The notes under the pieces were generated by a model. It had not been told where the DNA came from, ran no database searches, and saw only the letters and a program-made list of their open reading frames with translations. From Methylocystis sp. MJC1 (GTDB lineage: Bacteria; Pseudomonadota; Alphaproteobacteria; Rhizobiales; Beijerinckiaceae), in the NCBI RefSeq assembly GCF_026427715.1, contig NZ_CP107558.1, positions 3,627,001 through 3,691,000 on the forward strand: a DNA stretch of 64,000 nt, in the 5' to 3' direction. The position numbers were made by a program, and so were the translations under genes. Below, piece by piece: positions 9,248 through 17,693 of this stretch. The first letter of the stretch is position 1. Each line of letters starts with the position of its first letter.

Positions 9248-9478
9248 TCACCACAACACTCGCGGCGGCTGGCCTGCCTTCGCCCTCAGCGCCTCGTAAA
9301 GCTCCGCTGGCCCGAGCAGCACGTCCTTCAGATCCTCACGAACCCGAACCGACTCGAGCGCCTGGTTGCTCATGGTATTGTGCGCCGCAAGAGCGTCCAT
9401 GATCGCGCTCATGATTTCCGAGGAGAGCGTCGGCGAGTTATCCGAGGTCCTGGCGCCGTGGGCTCGCGGGACAGCGCG
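9248..9478 (-). pseudogene. C-terminal remnant of a type I restriction enzyme R subunit (HsdR-like)
   Basis: On the minus strand, a stretch reading SSEIMSAIMDALAAHNTMSN and then LKDVLLGPAELYEALRAKAG looks like the helical C-terminus of HsdR proteins. There is no start codon in place: the segment is cut at its 5' side by the IS5-type element (target duplication 9480-9483), and no convincing HsdR sequence continues beyond the IS. No HsdM or HsdS is nearby, so the system is dead here. The assignment rests on a short C-terminal pattern only. Confidence 0.5.
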
Positions 9479-9479
9479 A

Positions 9480-9794
9480 TTAGCAGGCCGTTGAAAAACC
9501 GCCCCGCGTCGCTTTGAGAGCAGCCTCGTCGTCGCTGTCGTAGTCGAATTCGACCTTAATGGAGCCGTCTTCGAGCAACTCGGCGTTTCCTCCGCCGGAA
9601 ACTTCATCCATCTCGTCGAAGCCGATCCACGTGAAGGCGATCGATGTGGGACCGTATTCAATATCGAGGGTCGCCTGCATGGCGCCGATGACGATTGCCG
9701 CGGGGCCGCACAGGTCGAGATAGTCCCGATCCCAAATGTCGGCCTCGACGATCCGCCAGCGACCGACGATCTTGCAGTTGGCGGGCGCGCTCAC
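9480..9794 (-). CDS. IS passenger gene: small acidic conserved hypothetical protein
   Basis: A 104-residue protein beginning after GTG at 9794 with IVGRWRIVEADIWDRDYLDL and ending in an acidic segment (FDYDSDDEAALKATRGG). Proteins of this kind occur widely as stand-alone hypotheticals. Its start overlaps the transposase stop by 4 bp (GTGA), so translation is probably coupled. The frame runs out through the IS terminal inverted repeat, and its TAA stop is made by the CTAA target-site duplication, not by the IS. The function is unknown. Confidence 0.65.
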   Translation of the reverse strand: MSAPANCKIVGRWRIVEADIWDRDYLDLCGPAAIVIGAMQATLDIEYGPTSIAFTWIGFDEMDEVSGGGNAELLEDGSIKVEFDYDSDDEAALKATRGGFSTAC

Positions 9795-10959
9795 GCCGGC
9801 GCCGCCATCAGCTTCGGCAGTCTCACCAGGTTGTAAGCGACCGCGGCGAAGGTGAAGGCCCAGCCGACCCGCTCGCAGCCCCTGAACTTGGTCTGCTCTT
9901 GCCCGGCGACGGTCTTGATCCAGCCGAAGCCTTCCTCGATCTTCTTGCGGATGCGCTGGCTGACGGCGTAGCCCGCGTGCCGCGTCGTGCGCGCATCGAT
10001 CGCCGAGGCGCGTCCGCTGGTATTTTGCGCGACATGCGGCGTCACCTTCATTGCGCGCAGCTCATTGACAAAATCCTCAGCATCATAGGCCTTGTCGGCG
10101 CCAAGCGTGATCGTCTGCGACCGATCCGCGTGCGGCTCGATCATGTGCAGCGCCGCCATGCGCTCGGCGTGGCCGTCTGCCGGCGTCAGGCAGGCGTCGA
10201 CGAAGAGCGCGTGACGATTTTCCATCAGAGCATGGCCGATGAAGCAGAGCTTGGCTTCCTTGCCGCGCCCTTTGCGATAGAGGCGCGCTTCTGGATCTGT
10301 CGTCGAGGCATGCGTTTCATTCGAACGCTTCTCGCCGTGGAAATCCGCTTCTTTGTTGCGCCCGCCGCCTTCGCTGGGCGGTTCGTCCACCCCATTCTTG
10401 GGCTTGAAGCTCTTCATCGACGCCCAGGCTTGGATCAACGTGCCGTCGACCGAAAAGTGGTCCGTGCTCAAGAGCCTCTTCACGCGCGGCTGCTCGAGCG
10501 TCGCATTCAAGAACTTCACTGCGATGTCGCCCGCGAGCAGCCGGTCGCGGTTCTTCGAGAAAACTGAATGATCCCAAACAGGATCGTCAACGCCAAGACC
10601 CACGAACCAGCGGAACAGCAGGTCGAACTCCAGCCGCTCCATCAACTGGCGTTCCGAGCGGATCGAATAAAAGGCTTGAAGCAGCATCGCTCGCAGCAGC
10701 TTCTCGGGCGGGATCGACGGCCGACCCATCGGGGAATAGAGCGCGGAGAACTCTTTCTCGAGCGAAGACAGGGCTTCGTTCACAAGTTCCCTGATTGCCC
10801 GCAGGGGATGGCTCTTTCCCACTCGCGCCTCAAGATCGACATAGCTGAAAAGCGCCCCGGATCGTGCGTCCCCGCCCCGCATGACTCTTCGTCTCCCGTG
10901 CTGCCAAGGGAGTGAATCATGCCAAGATTCCGAGCGCCAGAGACTTTTTCAACAGCCTG
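9484..10959 (-). mobile_element. IS5-family insertion sequence with passenger gene (1,476 bp)
   Basis: Terminal inverted repeats CAGGCCGTTGAAAAA (9484-9498) and, reversed, CAGGCTGTTGAAAAA (10945-10959) match at 14 of 15 positions. The element is flanked by TTAG at 9480-9483 and 10960-10963, a 4-bp target duplication (CTAA on the other strand) fitting the YTAR preference of the IS5 group. It holds an intact transposase and one passenger gene, and interrupts an HsdR remnant in the island. Perfect duplications and an intact frame point to recent insertion. Confidence 0.93.
9791..10882 (-). CDS. IS5-family DDE transposase
   Basis: A 363-residue transposase with an N-terminal DUF772 domain (GRPSIPPEKLLRAMLLQ) and a DDE catalytic core. 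The Asp residues are in the motifs DHFSVDGTLIQAW and LGADKAYDAEDFV, and the Glu lies in RKKIEEGFGWIKT with the usual R/K spacing. It is full length without frameshift, so the element may be active. The start MRGGD matches related transposases. Confidence 0.95.
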   Translation of the reverse strand: MRGGDARSGALFSYVDLEARVGKSHPLRAIRELVNEALSSLEKEFSALYSPMGRPSIPPEKLLRAMLLQAFYSIRSERQLMERLEFDLLFRWFVGLGVDDPVWDHSVFSKNRDRLLAGDIAVKFLNATLEQPRVKRLLSTDHFSVDGTLIQAWASMKSFKPKNGVDEPPSEGGGRNKEADFHGEKRSNETHASTTDPEARLYRKGRGKEAKLCFIGHALMENRHALFVDACLTPADGHAERMAALHMIEPHADRSQTITLGADKAYDAEDFVNELRAMKVTPHVAQNTSGRASAIDARTTRHAGYAVSQRIRKKIEEGFGWIKTVAGQEQTKFRGCERVGWAFTFAAVAYNLVRLPKLMAAPA

Positions 10960-10963
10960 TTAG

Positions 10964-11324
10964 ACTGTCCATCATCTCGGGCTTGTCCTCGGCGGCCGTC
11001 CCGCCGCGAGCTTTGCTCGCGGATTAATGCTACCCGTTAGCAACGACACCTTGCCGGCGTCCCTAAAAAGGGGTAATCGCCCATCCAACGCAACGACGAT
11101 TTCGCTCGATATTCGCCCTATGCGAATCCATTCAGATCGAATATATGAAACAAAATCAATGAGTTCTGCGATTAAAGCCGCCTCCGAACTGAAACACAAA
11201 TTCCCGCAGCGAGATCGTGGCGTTTTATGCAGCTTCTGCTTGGAAGTAAAAAACCGATACCCGCAAGGCTATCTATAGGTTTACATCTGCAACGAGCGCA
11301 GCTTCGATAGGAGAACAGGCCAAA
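10964..11324. other. Non-coding stretch between the IS element and the methyltransferase
   Basis: No convincing gene. It contains a perfect 8-bp hairpin, CCGCGAGC-TTT-GCTCGCGG (11004-11022), and becomes AT-rich from about 11080 on, where the cargo begins. The promoter of the following methyltransferase should lie here, but no clear -35/-10 pair was identified. Confidence 0.5.
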
Positions 11325-12104
11325 ATGAGTGACGCTGTTTTTGAATATATGGGCTACAAAATCCCAATTCATCTCGTCAACTTAACGGGCGCAGGACCTG
11401 AGACGTTCGATACGATTGCCCGACACCATTTCCAGACACTGAATGACGTCGTCGGCATCGCTCCAGATCACACTGTTCTAGAAATCGGTTGCGGTATAGG
11501 AAGAGATGCCATGCAACTGACAAACATTATAACCGAGGGCACCTACATCGGAGTTGATATCATAAAGCCTTCTATTGACTGGTGCACGAACAACATCAGC
11601 AGAGCTTATAGCAATTTCAGGTTTTTCCATTTAGACATTCAAGACCACTTGCATAATCCAAATGGAACCCTCTCTACGCGCGACTGTAAAGTCCCCGCGA
11701 AAGACAACTCTGTTGATAGAATTATATTATGGTCTGTTTTTACGCACATGCTTGCTGACGATATTGCGCATTACATGCGTGAATTCAAGAGAGTTCTTAA
11801 ATCTGACGGGTTAGTCTATGCTACATGCTTTGTCGTAAATGATGACATCATCGACGCTGCACGGCGCACGAATCTGACGATCTATGGCTTGACGTTTGAG
11901 CATCTCTACGAACAGGGGTGTTTCGTTCAGGACTTGGAAAGGCCTGCCGCAGCCGTTGCCTTTACTGAAGAAGCTATCTACAAAATCTCTCGAGCTGGCG
12001 GCCTCGAACTCGCGCAACCGATCATATTCGGCGCTTGGTCTGGCCATCACCGGTCTCCATACGGACAAGATGCTATGGTCCTCCAGAAGCGCGCTATTCG
12101 TTAA
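11325..12104 (+). CDS. Class I SAM-dependent methyltransferase (island cargo)
   Basis: A 259-residue methyltransferase. Motif I is VLEIGCGIGRDAMQL (about residues 49-63), followed by an acidic residue at YIGVDI and a post-motif SVDRIILWSVFTHML with the ML-region of Methyltransf_11/25 types. The substrate is not evident; its neighbours (an RgpF/glycosyltransferase and another methyltransferase) suggest cell-surface glycan modification. AGGAG at suitable spacing supports the ATG. Base composition is visibly AT-richer than the backbone, indicating horizontal acquisition. Confidence 0.85.
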   Translation: MSDAVFEYMGYKIPIHLVNLTGAGPETFDTIARHHFQTLNDVVGIAPDHTVLEIGCGIGRDAMQLTNIITEGTYIGVDIIKPSIDWCTNNISRAYSNFRFFHLDIQDHLHNPNGTLSTRDCKVPAKDNSVDRIILWSVFTHMLADDIAHYMREFKRVLKSDGLVYATCFVVNDDIIDAARRTNLTIYGLTFEHLYEQGCFVQDLERPAAAVAFTEEAIYKISRAGGLELAQPIIFGAWSGHHRSPYGQDAMVLQKRAIR

Positions 12105-12217
12105 AGAGCATCCTGATCGCCTTGGTCAAGGCGGACCGATTAGAAAGTGTTCCAGAGTGAGCGGAAGACGATAGCAAAACTCCGCAGAACGAGCAGAGGT
12201 TGGTTTCATAACAAGGA

Positions 12218-14749
12218 TTGATGATGATGTTGACGAATATTTTTAACATTATTGGTGGTCCAAAAAAGGAGCAGCTGGCTAATTTCGACCCCTCGTTCTA
12301 CTCGATCTATTATCCAGACTTGGCAAGCCTCAAATCGGAAAGAACGCTGAGAAGGCATTACGTTATTTTTGGCGTCAATGAAGGACGCTTGAAAAATCAA
12401 GAAGAAGCGATGAATTTTTACGAGGCGAAGTTTGGCGTCGCCTTGCCGGAAGATTTCGATCTTGCGGCCTATCGTTCCTTCAATAAAGATCTTGCCAGCC
12501 AATTTACTCAGGACTGGCAATTCAAGTTGCACTACATTCAATATGGACGAAGAGAGCGCCGCAAATTCAAGCTGGATGGCGCGACACGATATGTTCATTC
12601 CTACGAACTTCTTGCACCGGACGGCTCAGTGCCGGCGCGCCGGCCGACCGATGAAACGGATTTCGCTTTGGAGATCCCTTTCCGCTTCGAGGCGCAGGTC
12701 TCGCAATCGCGCCCCATCGCCGCTTTTGTTCATTGTTTTTATCCAGATGTCTTGCCTCTGATTTTACAAAGACTGGAAAACATTCCGGGCGGCGTGGATC
12801 TTTATTTGTCAACCAACGTCGAGGAAAAAAAAGCAGAAGTCGAGGAACTGACGGCCTCCTGGCGCAAGGGCCGAGTGGAAATCCGGATTTTCCCAAATCG
12901 CGGACGCGACATCGCGCCGAAATTCGTCGGCTTCAAGGATGTCTATTCGCGTCACGACCTGTTCGTGCATCTACATACGAAGAAGTCGCCCCACGCTGGA
13001 GACATTCTGAGCGGATGGCGCGATTATCTTCTCGATAATCTTCTCGGATCGCCGGAAATCGTTCGTTCAAACCTCAGCCTTTTCGACGATCCTAAAATAG
13101 GTGTTGTCTTCCCTCAGCATTTTTTCAATGTGCGATCTATGCTGAATTGGGGCTTTGACTACGACATGGCGCGTGCGCTTGTCGCGCCTATGGGCGTCAG
13201 CTTGAACAAGAATCTCACGCTCGAATTCCCCTCCGGATCGATGTTCTGGGGCAGGACCGACGCCCTGAACCCCTTGCTCGAGTCAAAACTCCAGTTCTCG
13301 GACTTTCCGGAGGAGACCGGTCAAATCGATGGCACGATCGCGCATGCGATCGAACGCTCGTTGCTTATGATCGTGGAGTCGAGAGGCTATGAGTGGTTGA
13401 AGGTTGTGCAGCGCGATCTTTATCCGCTCGCCCAAACCATATTGTCGGTCGCCGGGCCCGACGACATTGCAAAGCACCGCTCACGTGTTTTTCAGCCATG
13501 CCTGTCCCGCGCCGACGCCATATCATGCACCGAGCGTCTCGGCATGCCTGAAACAAAACCGCTTCTATCCTACCCGTCCCGAAACGAGCGGCCGCGCATA
13601 AATATTCTCGTCCCGTCGGTGAATCCGGCGGAAATTTATGGTGGCATTTCCACCGCCTTGAAGCTGTTCGACCTGATTTCCGCCGCGTTAGGAGAGTCCT
13701 TCGACCGCCGCATCATCGTGACAGACAGCCGCATTTCGCCCGAAGCCTATGAAATCCACAGCGCCTATAGCCCGGTGCCCTTTTTCCAGTCGCTGGACGC
13801 CGAGCCGATGCAGATCGTCGACGGAACCGATCGCGCCGTTGGGCGGCTCAATCTACGCGCTGGCGATATTTTCCTCGCCACGGCCTGGTGGACCGCCCGC
13901 CACGCCGTTGAGTTTGGACGCGACCAAAAGCGTTATTTTCGGAAGAAGCCAGCTTTTATTTATTTCATTCAGGACGACGAGCCGTATTTTTATGGCTGGA
14001 GCTCCAAATGGGCACTCGCGGAATCGACCTATCATCTTCCCGGTGAGACTATCGCCGTCATCAATTCGGAAGAGCTCTATTCGGATATGACGAAGAGATA
14101 CAGGTTCAAATCGGTGTTTTGCTATCCGTATAAGATGAACGCCAATATTTCGAATGCGCTGAAGAACCACCCGAGAGAGCGCATAATCCTCGTTTATGCG
14201 CGGCCTCATGCCACCCGCAACGCTTTCGAGCTGATCTGCGAATCCCTGCAGGAGTGGCAACAGCGCGAACCGATGCGCGCGCGGCATTGGCGTATCATTT
14301 GCCTTGGCCAGCAATTTGATGAGGAAATGACCTATCCCGTTCAGAATGTCTCCGTAGTCGGAAAGGTGAGCCTTGAGGAATATGCGGATTATCTGAGCCG
14401 CGCCTCGGTCGGCGTTTCCCTGATGCTGTCGCCGCATCCCAGCTATCCGCCGCTGGAGATGGCGGAGGCGGGCGTGACGACGATCACCAACCGCTATGGC
14501 GGAAAGGATCTTCGGCAGCGCTTCCCGGAAATTATTTCTCTCGACTATCTCGAGCCGATGTCGCTAGCGGACGCGATCGAAACTGCCGTGGGGCAGGCGG
14601 AGCGAAACATCGGCAGGATCGTGCCGCGCCGGACTCCCAAACAGCCTTTCTGGCGAAAGCCGCCGCCGCTCGACGTCGGTCGGATCGCCAGCGCCGTGCG
14701 CGCTGAATTGGGGGATGGCCGCGGACGGAAGACACTGCTTTTCTGGTGA
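12218..14749 (+). CDS. Multidomain glycan-synthesis protein: RgpF-like domain plus WsaF-type glycosyltransferase
   Basis: An 843-residue protein. The N-terminus carries two short FDPxFY/YPDL-type segments (FDPSFYSIYYPDL and FDLAAYRSFNKDL). Residues about 165-400 match the rhamnan synthesis F (RgpF) domain, with VDLYLSTN, FPNRGRDIAPK and FVHLHTKKSPH. Residues about 455-800 resemble a GT4 rhamnosyltransferase of the WsaF type (INILVPSVNPAEIYGGISTA, then FIYFIQDDEPYFY and a nucleotide-sugar region ending HPSYPPLEMAEAG). It probably builds or decorates a rhamnose-containing surface polysaccharide in the cytoplasm. ATGs at 12218, 12221 and 12224 compete for the start and the ribosome-binding site is weak. 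It is the longest cargo gene of the island. Confidence 0.85.
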   Translation: MMMMLTNIFNIIGGPKKEQLANFDPSFYSIYYPDLASLKSERTLRRHYVIFGVNEGRLKNQEEAMNFYEAKFGVALPEDFDLAAYRSFNKDLASQFTQDWQFKLHYIQYGRRERRKFKLDGATRYVHSYELLAPDGSVPARRPTDETDFALEIPFRFEAQVSQSRPIAAFVHCFYPDVLPLILQRLENIPGGVDLYLSTNVEEKKAEVEELTASWRKGRVEIRIFPNRGRDIAPKFVGFKDVYSRHDLFVHLHTKKSPHAGDILSGWRDYLLDNLLGSPEIVRSNLSLFDDPKIGVVFPQHFFNVRSMLNWGFDYDMARALVAPMGVSLNKNLTLEFPSGSMFWGRTDALNPLLESKLQFSDFPEETGQIDGTIAHAIERSLLMIVESRGYEWLKVVQRDLYPLAQTILSVAGPDDIAKHRSRVFQPCLSRADAISCTERLGMPETKPLLSYPSRNERPRINILVPSVNPAEIYGGISTALKLFDLISAALGESFDRRIIVTDSRISPEAYEIHSAYSPVPFFQSLDAEPMQIVDGTDRAVGRLNLRAGDIFLATAWWTARHAVEFGRDQKRYFRKKPAFIYFIQDDEPYFYGWSSKWALAESTYHLPGETIAVINSEELYSDMTKRYRFKSVFCYPYKMNANISNALKNHPRERIILVYARPHATRNAFELICESLQEWQQREPMRARHWRIICLGQQFDEEMTYPVQNVSVVGKVSLEEYADYLSRASVGVSLMLSPHPSYPPLEMAEAGVTTITNRYGGKDLRQRFPEIISLDYLEPMSLADAIETAVGQAERNIGRIVPRRTPKQPFWRKPPPLDVGRIASAVRAELGDGRGRKTLLFW

Positions 14750-15022
14750 TGTCAATCTAATGGCTTGGCGAGGTGCTTGAGCGAGGCGGAGCACTGCGGA
14801 TCGTGTTGTTGATTGTTGACAGCGCAGGGGATGTGGCAGTTGGACTGCGCAACCTGAATTGATTTGAAGTTGTGCGCCCTTGCCTGTGCGGCCGCATCAC
14901 ATGTTCAATCGAAGAGCAGACGGGCACGTTGGCTGAACAGCAATGCTTAATGGTTTCTGCCTCGTCCGAGAGCCTACTAAGGTAAGGTTGTCGACGTTGG
15001 CCTTGTTTAGGGAATGTCGGTT

Positions 15023-16207
15023 ATGAGCGAAACGAACACCAGAGCGCTTGAGAGTTTTACCGGTGCAGATCTTGAACCTTATATTCACGAGGTAGGATTG
15101 GCAAAGATAGATCTCTTGGATGTAACCTCAAATCATTTGCAAGCAGATATTAATCGCTCAAATGAATTGCTGCGCTTTATCGATAGGGAGCATTATGGGA
15201 TTGAAATAGCCCCTTGGATCAATCCAATTACACCGAAATCACATGGGTTTAACTGCCTAACACTTGATGTTTTTGATAAAAACACTCTCGTTTCAAAGGC
15301 TATGGCAGATCCAAATATACCTGATGGATGCTTAAACTTGATTGAGGATGTTGATTTTATAGGAAGCGCATGCGACATTGATTCAATAGTTTCGAGCAAG
15401 TGCGTTTTAGGATCATTTGATTATATTATTTCATCTCATAATTTTGAACACTTACCAAATCCAATATTGTTTTTGCAGGGCTGCTCAAAGGTTCTGAAAC
15501 CAAACGGCATACTTTCTATGGCCCTTCCTGATAAAAGAGCGTCTTTTGACTACTTTCGTCCCCACTCCATTACGGCCGATTGGGTGGCGGCATATTATGA
15601 AAAGCGAGATCGGCCGAGCGCTCAGCAGCTTTTTGCACAAACCTCATTGCATAGCAGATTCCAGCAAGCTGACAGGGAAGCTTTGTGCTTTTCGCTAGGC
15701 GCTGATCCTGAACTTGTCGTGCCGTTTGAGACATTGAAAGAGGCCTTTCATACCTGGGATAACTTTCAAAAGTCGCCGGATGAGATATATAGAGATGTTC
15801 ATTGCTCAGTATTTACTCCATCATCGTTCGAATTAATTTTGAGAGATTGTGAATTTCTTGGTCTAGTAGATTTCGACATACGTTCGATCTCGCAAAATAA
15901 CGGAAATGAGTTCTATGTTCACCTTGAAAACGTAGCCGGCACGATTAGAAAGCGGCAGACAGAGAGGGAATTTTATGATCGTCGTAAGATTTTGCTCCAG
16001 AAAATCGGTTCTGAAATAGCAATAGATACTACTTTATCGACTGCTTACTCACGTTTGGTCAGGTCACTTAGCAATCTAAACGATCAACAAGCCGTCCGGC
16101 TGGAAGCTTTGGAGGAACAGATTGTGCGCTTGCGCAAGAAAACTTCTAAATTCAATCCGTTTCGATGGTTGGCCCGATACGGCATCCAAGGGGTCGTCCG
16201 GGATTAA
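15023..16207 (+). CDS. Methyltransferase-domain protein (island cargo)
   Basis: A 394-residue protein. The segment FDYIISSHNFEHLPNPILFL followed by CSKVLKPNGILSMALPDKR is the motif IV to VI region of SAM-dependent methyltransferases (Methyltransf_11/23). The glycine-rich motif I is not canonical; HYGIEIAPWINP takes its place, so SAM binding may differ. The C-terminus (VRLEALEEQIVRLRKK) is predicted to form a short coiled coil. The ATG at 15023 is favoured over an in-frame one at 15014. The gene is strongly AT-rich compared with the surroundings. A role in modifying the glycan made by the upstream gene is inference. Confidence 0.75.
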   Translation: MSETNTRALESFTGADLEPYIHEVGLAKIDLLDVTSNHLQADINRSNELLRFIDREHYGIEIAPWINPITPKSHGFNCLTLDVFDKNTLVSKAMADPNIPDGCLNLIEDVDFIGSACDIDSIVSSKCVLGSFDYIISSHNFEHLPNPILFLQGCSKVLKPNGILSMALPDKRASFDYFRPHSITADWVAAYYEKRDRPSAQQLFAQTSLHSRFQQADREALCFSLGADPELVVPFETLKEAFHTWDNFQKSPDEIYRDVHCSVFTPSSFELILRDCEFLGLVDFDIRSISQNNGNEFYVHLENVAGTIRKRQTEREFYDRRKILLQKIGSEIAIDTTLSTAYSRLVRSLSNLNDQQAVRLEALEEQIVRLRKKTSKFNPFRWLARYGIQGVVRD

Positions 16208-16223
16208 GTAAATCGGCGGCGGA

Positions 16224-16574
16224 GTGATGCAGCGGGCGCGGGGATTCCAGCGTAAGGCGCGTTTTGCCGACGAAAATAGCGATGACTTGGTCGCTTGGCG
16301 CATCAAAACCTGGCTCGATCGCGCCTTTGCGCTGGCGCGAGATATCAGCACGCTGGCGCCCTCCACAATAAAGACGCGCCAGCGAAAACTCGAACGCGAC
16401 CTCGATGCGATCCTCGCCGAGCCGGCGGCCTGCTCACTGGCTGCCGAGTTGCAAGCGCAATTTGCGCGAGCCAGGGAGCAACTGCTGACCTTCTGCGATT
16501 TCCCCAGCATGGTCGAGGCGACCAATAACGCCTGCGAGCGCGATTTGCGGCCGGCGGTGATCCAGCGCAAAGTA
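16224..16574 (+). pseudogene. IS66-family transposase remnant (C-terminal part)
   Basis: The translation contains LARDISTLAPSTIKTRQRKL and FPSMVEATNNACERDLRPA, which are characteristic of the C-terminal region of IS66 transposases. Both ends are cut: no start or N-terminal domains lie upstream, and after AVIQRKV (about 16574) the similarity stops. It is a degraded insertion next to the cargo genes. Its right edge abuts the DUF5681-like gene, which may have been trimmed by it. Confidence 0.85.
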
Positions 16575-16611
16575 AGCGCGGGCGGCGCTCACCCCGCCGG
16601 CGCGGCCGGCG

Positions 16612-16971
16612 TCATTCAAGCGCCGACGGACCGTTCGTCCCGTGATCGCTGGCTCGCGACGCCTGGAAGCGTAGTTGCCCGACCAATTCGGCGTAGGCGC
16701 ACACGATGTCGCCGCATCCAACGAGCAGCGCCATCGCTAGTTTTAAATCGCCTGGGGAAAGCTGTTCTCGCCGATCGAAATAACGAACGATGGCCCCGTT
16801 TACAGCTGTGGAAGCCCGACCGAGATTCTCAGTATCGCTACGCAATAAGGCACCAGCTATCAGTGCCCTCTTGTTCTGCGCACCCTTTGGACGGCCTCGC
16901 GGATTTCCGCTGACCCCGGGTGGGAATGGCCGCCCTCGCACTCGCTGTTTTTCCGCTGTATTTTTAGTCAT
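16612..16971 (-). CDS. DUF5681-like protein
   Basis: A 119-residue protein with the N-terminal signature RPFPPGVSGNPRGRPKGAQN, which is the DUF5681 hallmark found in many phage- and plasmid-associated genes of unknown role. The rest is helical. The C-terminus may be altered by the adjacent IS66 remnant, since the last residues run into its edge. It lies in the island's leftward-reading module. Confidence 0.7.
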   Translation of the reverse strand: MTKNTAEKQRVRGRPFPPGVSGNPRGRPKGAQNKRALIAGALLRSDTENLGRASTAVNGAIVRYFDRREQLSPGDLKLAMALLVGCGDIVCAYAELVGQLRFQASRASDHGTNGPSALE

Positions 16972-17366
16972 CTTGGGTCCTCAATGCGCTGCAGCCTCAG
17001 GGAAGATGCTCTCGCAGCAAACGCTTTCTGGACTCCGGCTGCGCGACTTTGGCGGTCTGCAGCGGTGCGAGAACCTTTTTAGCGCCTGCCTTTGGGCTTG
17101 GCAGGATTGGTTGTGGTCGTTGTGACCTGCCCCTGAGCTTTCATCCAGCGGCGAGTTGAGTCCTGGCGGTTGTTGAAGCGCTTGGGAACGGTGGTCCAGG
17201 ACCAGAGTTAGTTTCCGACGGCGTTTGAACCTATCATGCTGTCGAACTGACTGCCCGCAAACGCTGGCGAATACATCAAGAATGAGGTTGGCCATGGCTG
17301 AGTTTGGAGCGCGGGCGGTCGTCCTATCGGACGACAGCGGTGGATCGGCTGTCGTCCGATTGACAA
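16972..17366. other. Gap holding a perfect 13-bp inverted repeat (17326-17360)
   Basis: No convincing gene. ATCGGACGACAGC at 17326-17338 and its exact complement at 17348-17360 flank a 9-bp loop, 7 bp after the stop of the preceding minus-strand gene. There is no T-run, so it may be a Rho-aided transcription end or a protein-binding site. It lies between the RepA-like region and the DUF5681 gene. Confidence 0.55.
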
Positions 17367-17693
17367 TTACCAAGCTGTAGCGGTTCTCCTGAAGCTAACA
17401 GAAGCGCTGTGTTGGTCAAAGGCGAGAGTTGTCCCGCCTGTCCCACTTGTCCCAAGCGTCCCAGTTGTCCCGCCCCTCTCATACTGTCCCAGGGGAACAG
17501 CGTGCCCCATTGGCCCGATTCGCCTAGGTTGCGTTGTCCCATTCAACTGCTTGGCTGGGACAGCGGAGTCCTTAGAAGAATGAGGGTTTAAGCCGATTTG
17601 TCCCGCTGGGACAGCACTAGGCTTGTCCCGCTGAGACAGCGTAGTCTTAGCAATTGCATGGAGATGCTTTAGCGCAAGCTCGCGGAGGCTCAT
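17367..17693 (-). CDS. Small Thr-Gly-rich hypothetical protein of the island module
   Basis: A 108-residue protein starting MSLRELALKHLHAIA, then a low-complexity stretch with GTTGTLGTSGTGGTT. Its start overlaps the stop of the ATPase gene by 4 bp, so it belongs to the same operon. The Thr/Gly stretch is encoded by a 9-bp DNA repeat (17429-17473). Similar small Thr-Gly proteins after RepA-like ATPases are familiar in Hyphomicrobiales islands, but no function is known. Confidence 0.6.
   Translation of the reverse strand: MSLRELALKHLHAIAKTTLSQRDKPSAVPAGQIGLNPHSSKDSAVPAKQLNGTTQPRRIGPMGHAVPLGQYERGGTTGTLGTSGTGGTTLAFDQHSASVSFRRTATAW
17429..17473. repeat. Five 9-bp tandem units (NNGTCCCNN), iteron-like
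   Basis: Units TTGTCCCGC, CTGTCCCAC, TTGTCCCAA, GCGTCCCAG and TTGTCCCGC are in direct tandem, and further TGTCCC copies occur at about 17485, 17535, 17600 and 17625. On the coding strand they encode Thr-Gly repeats. They lie just downstream of a RepA-like ATPase, so an iteron-type binding function is conceivable; simple protein low complexity is the alternative. Confidence 0.6.
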
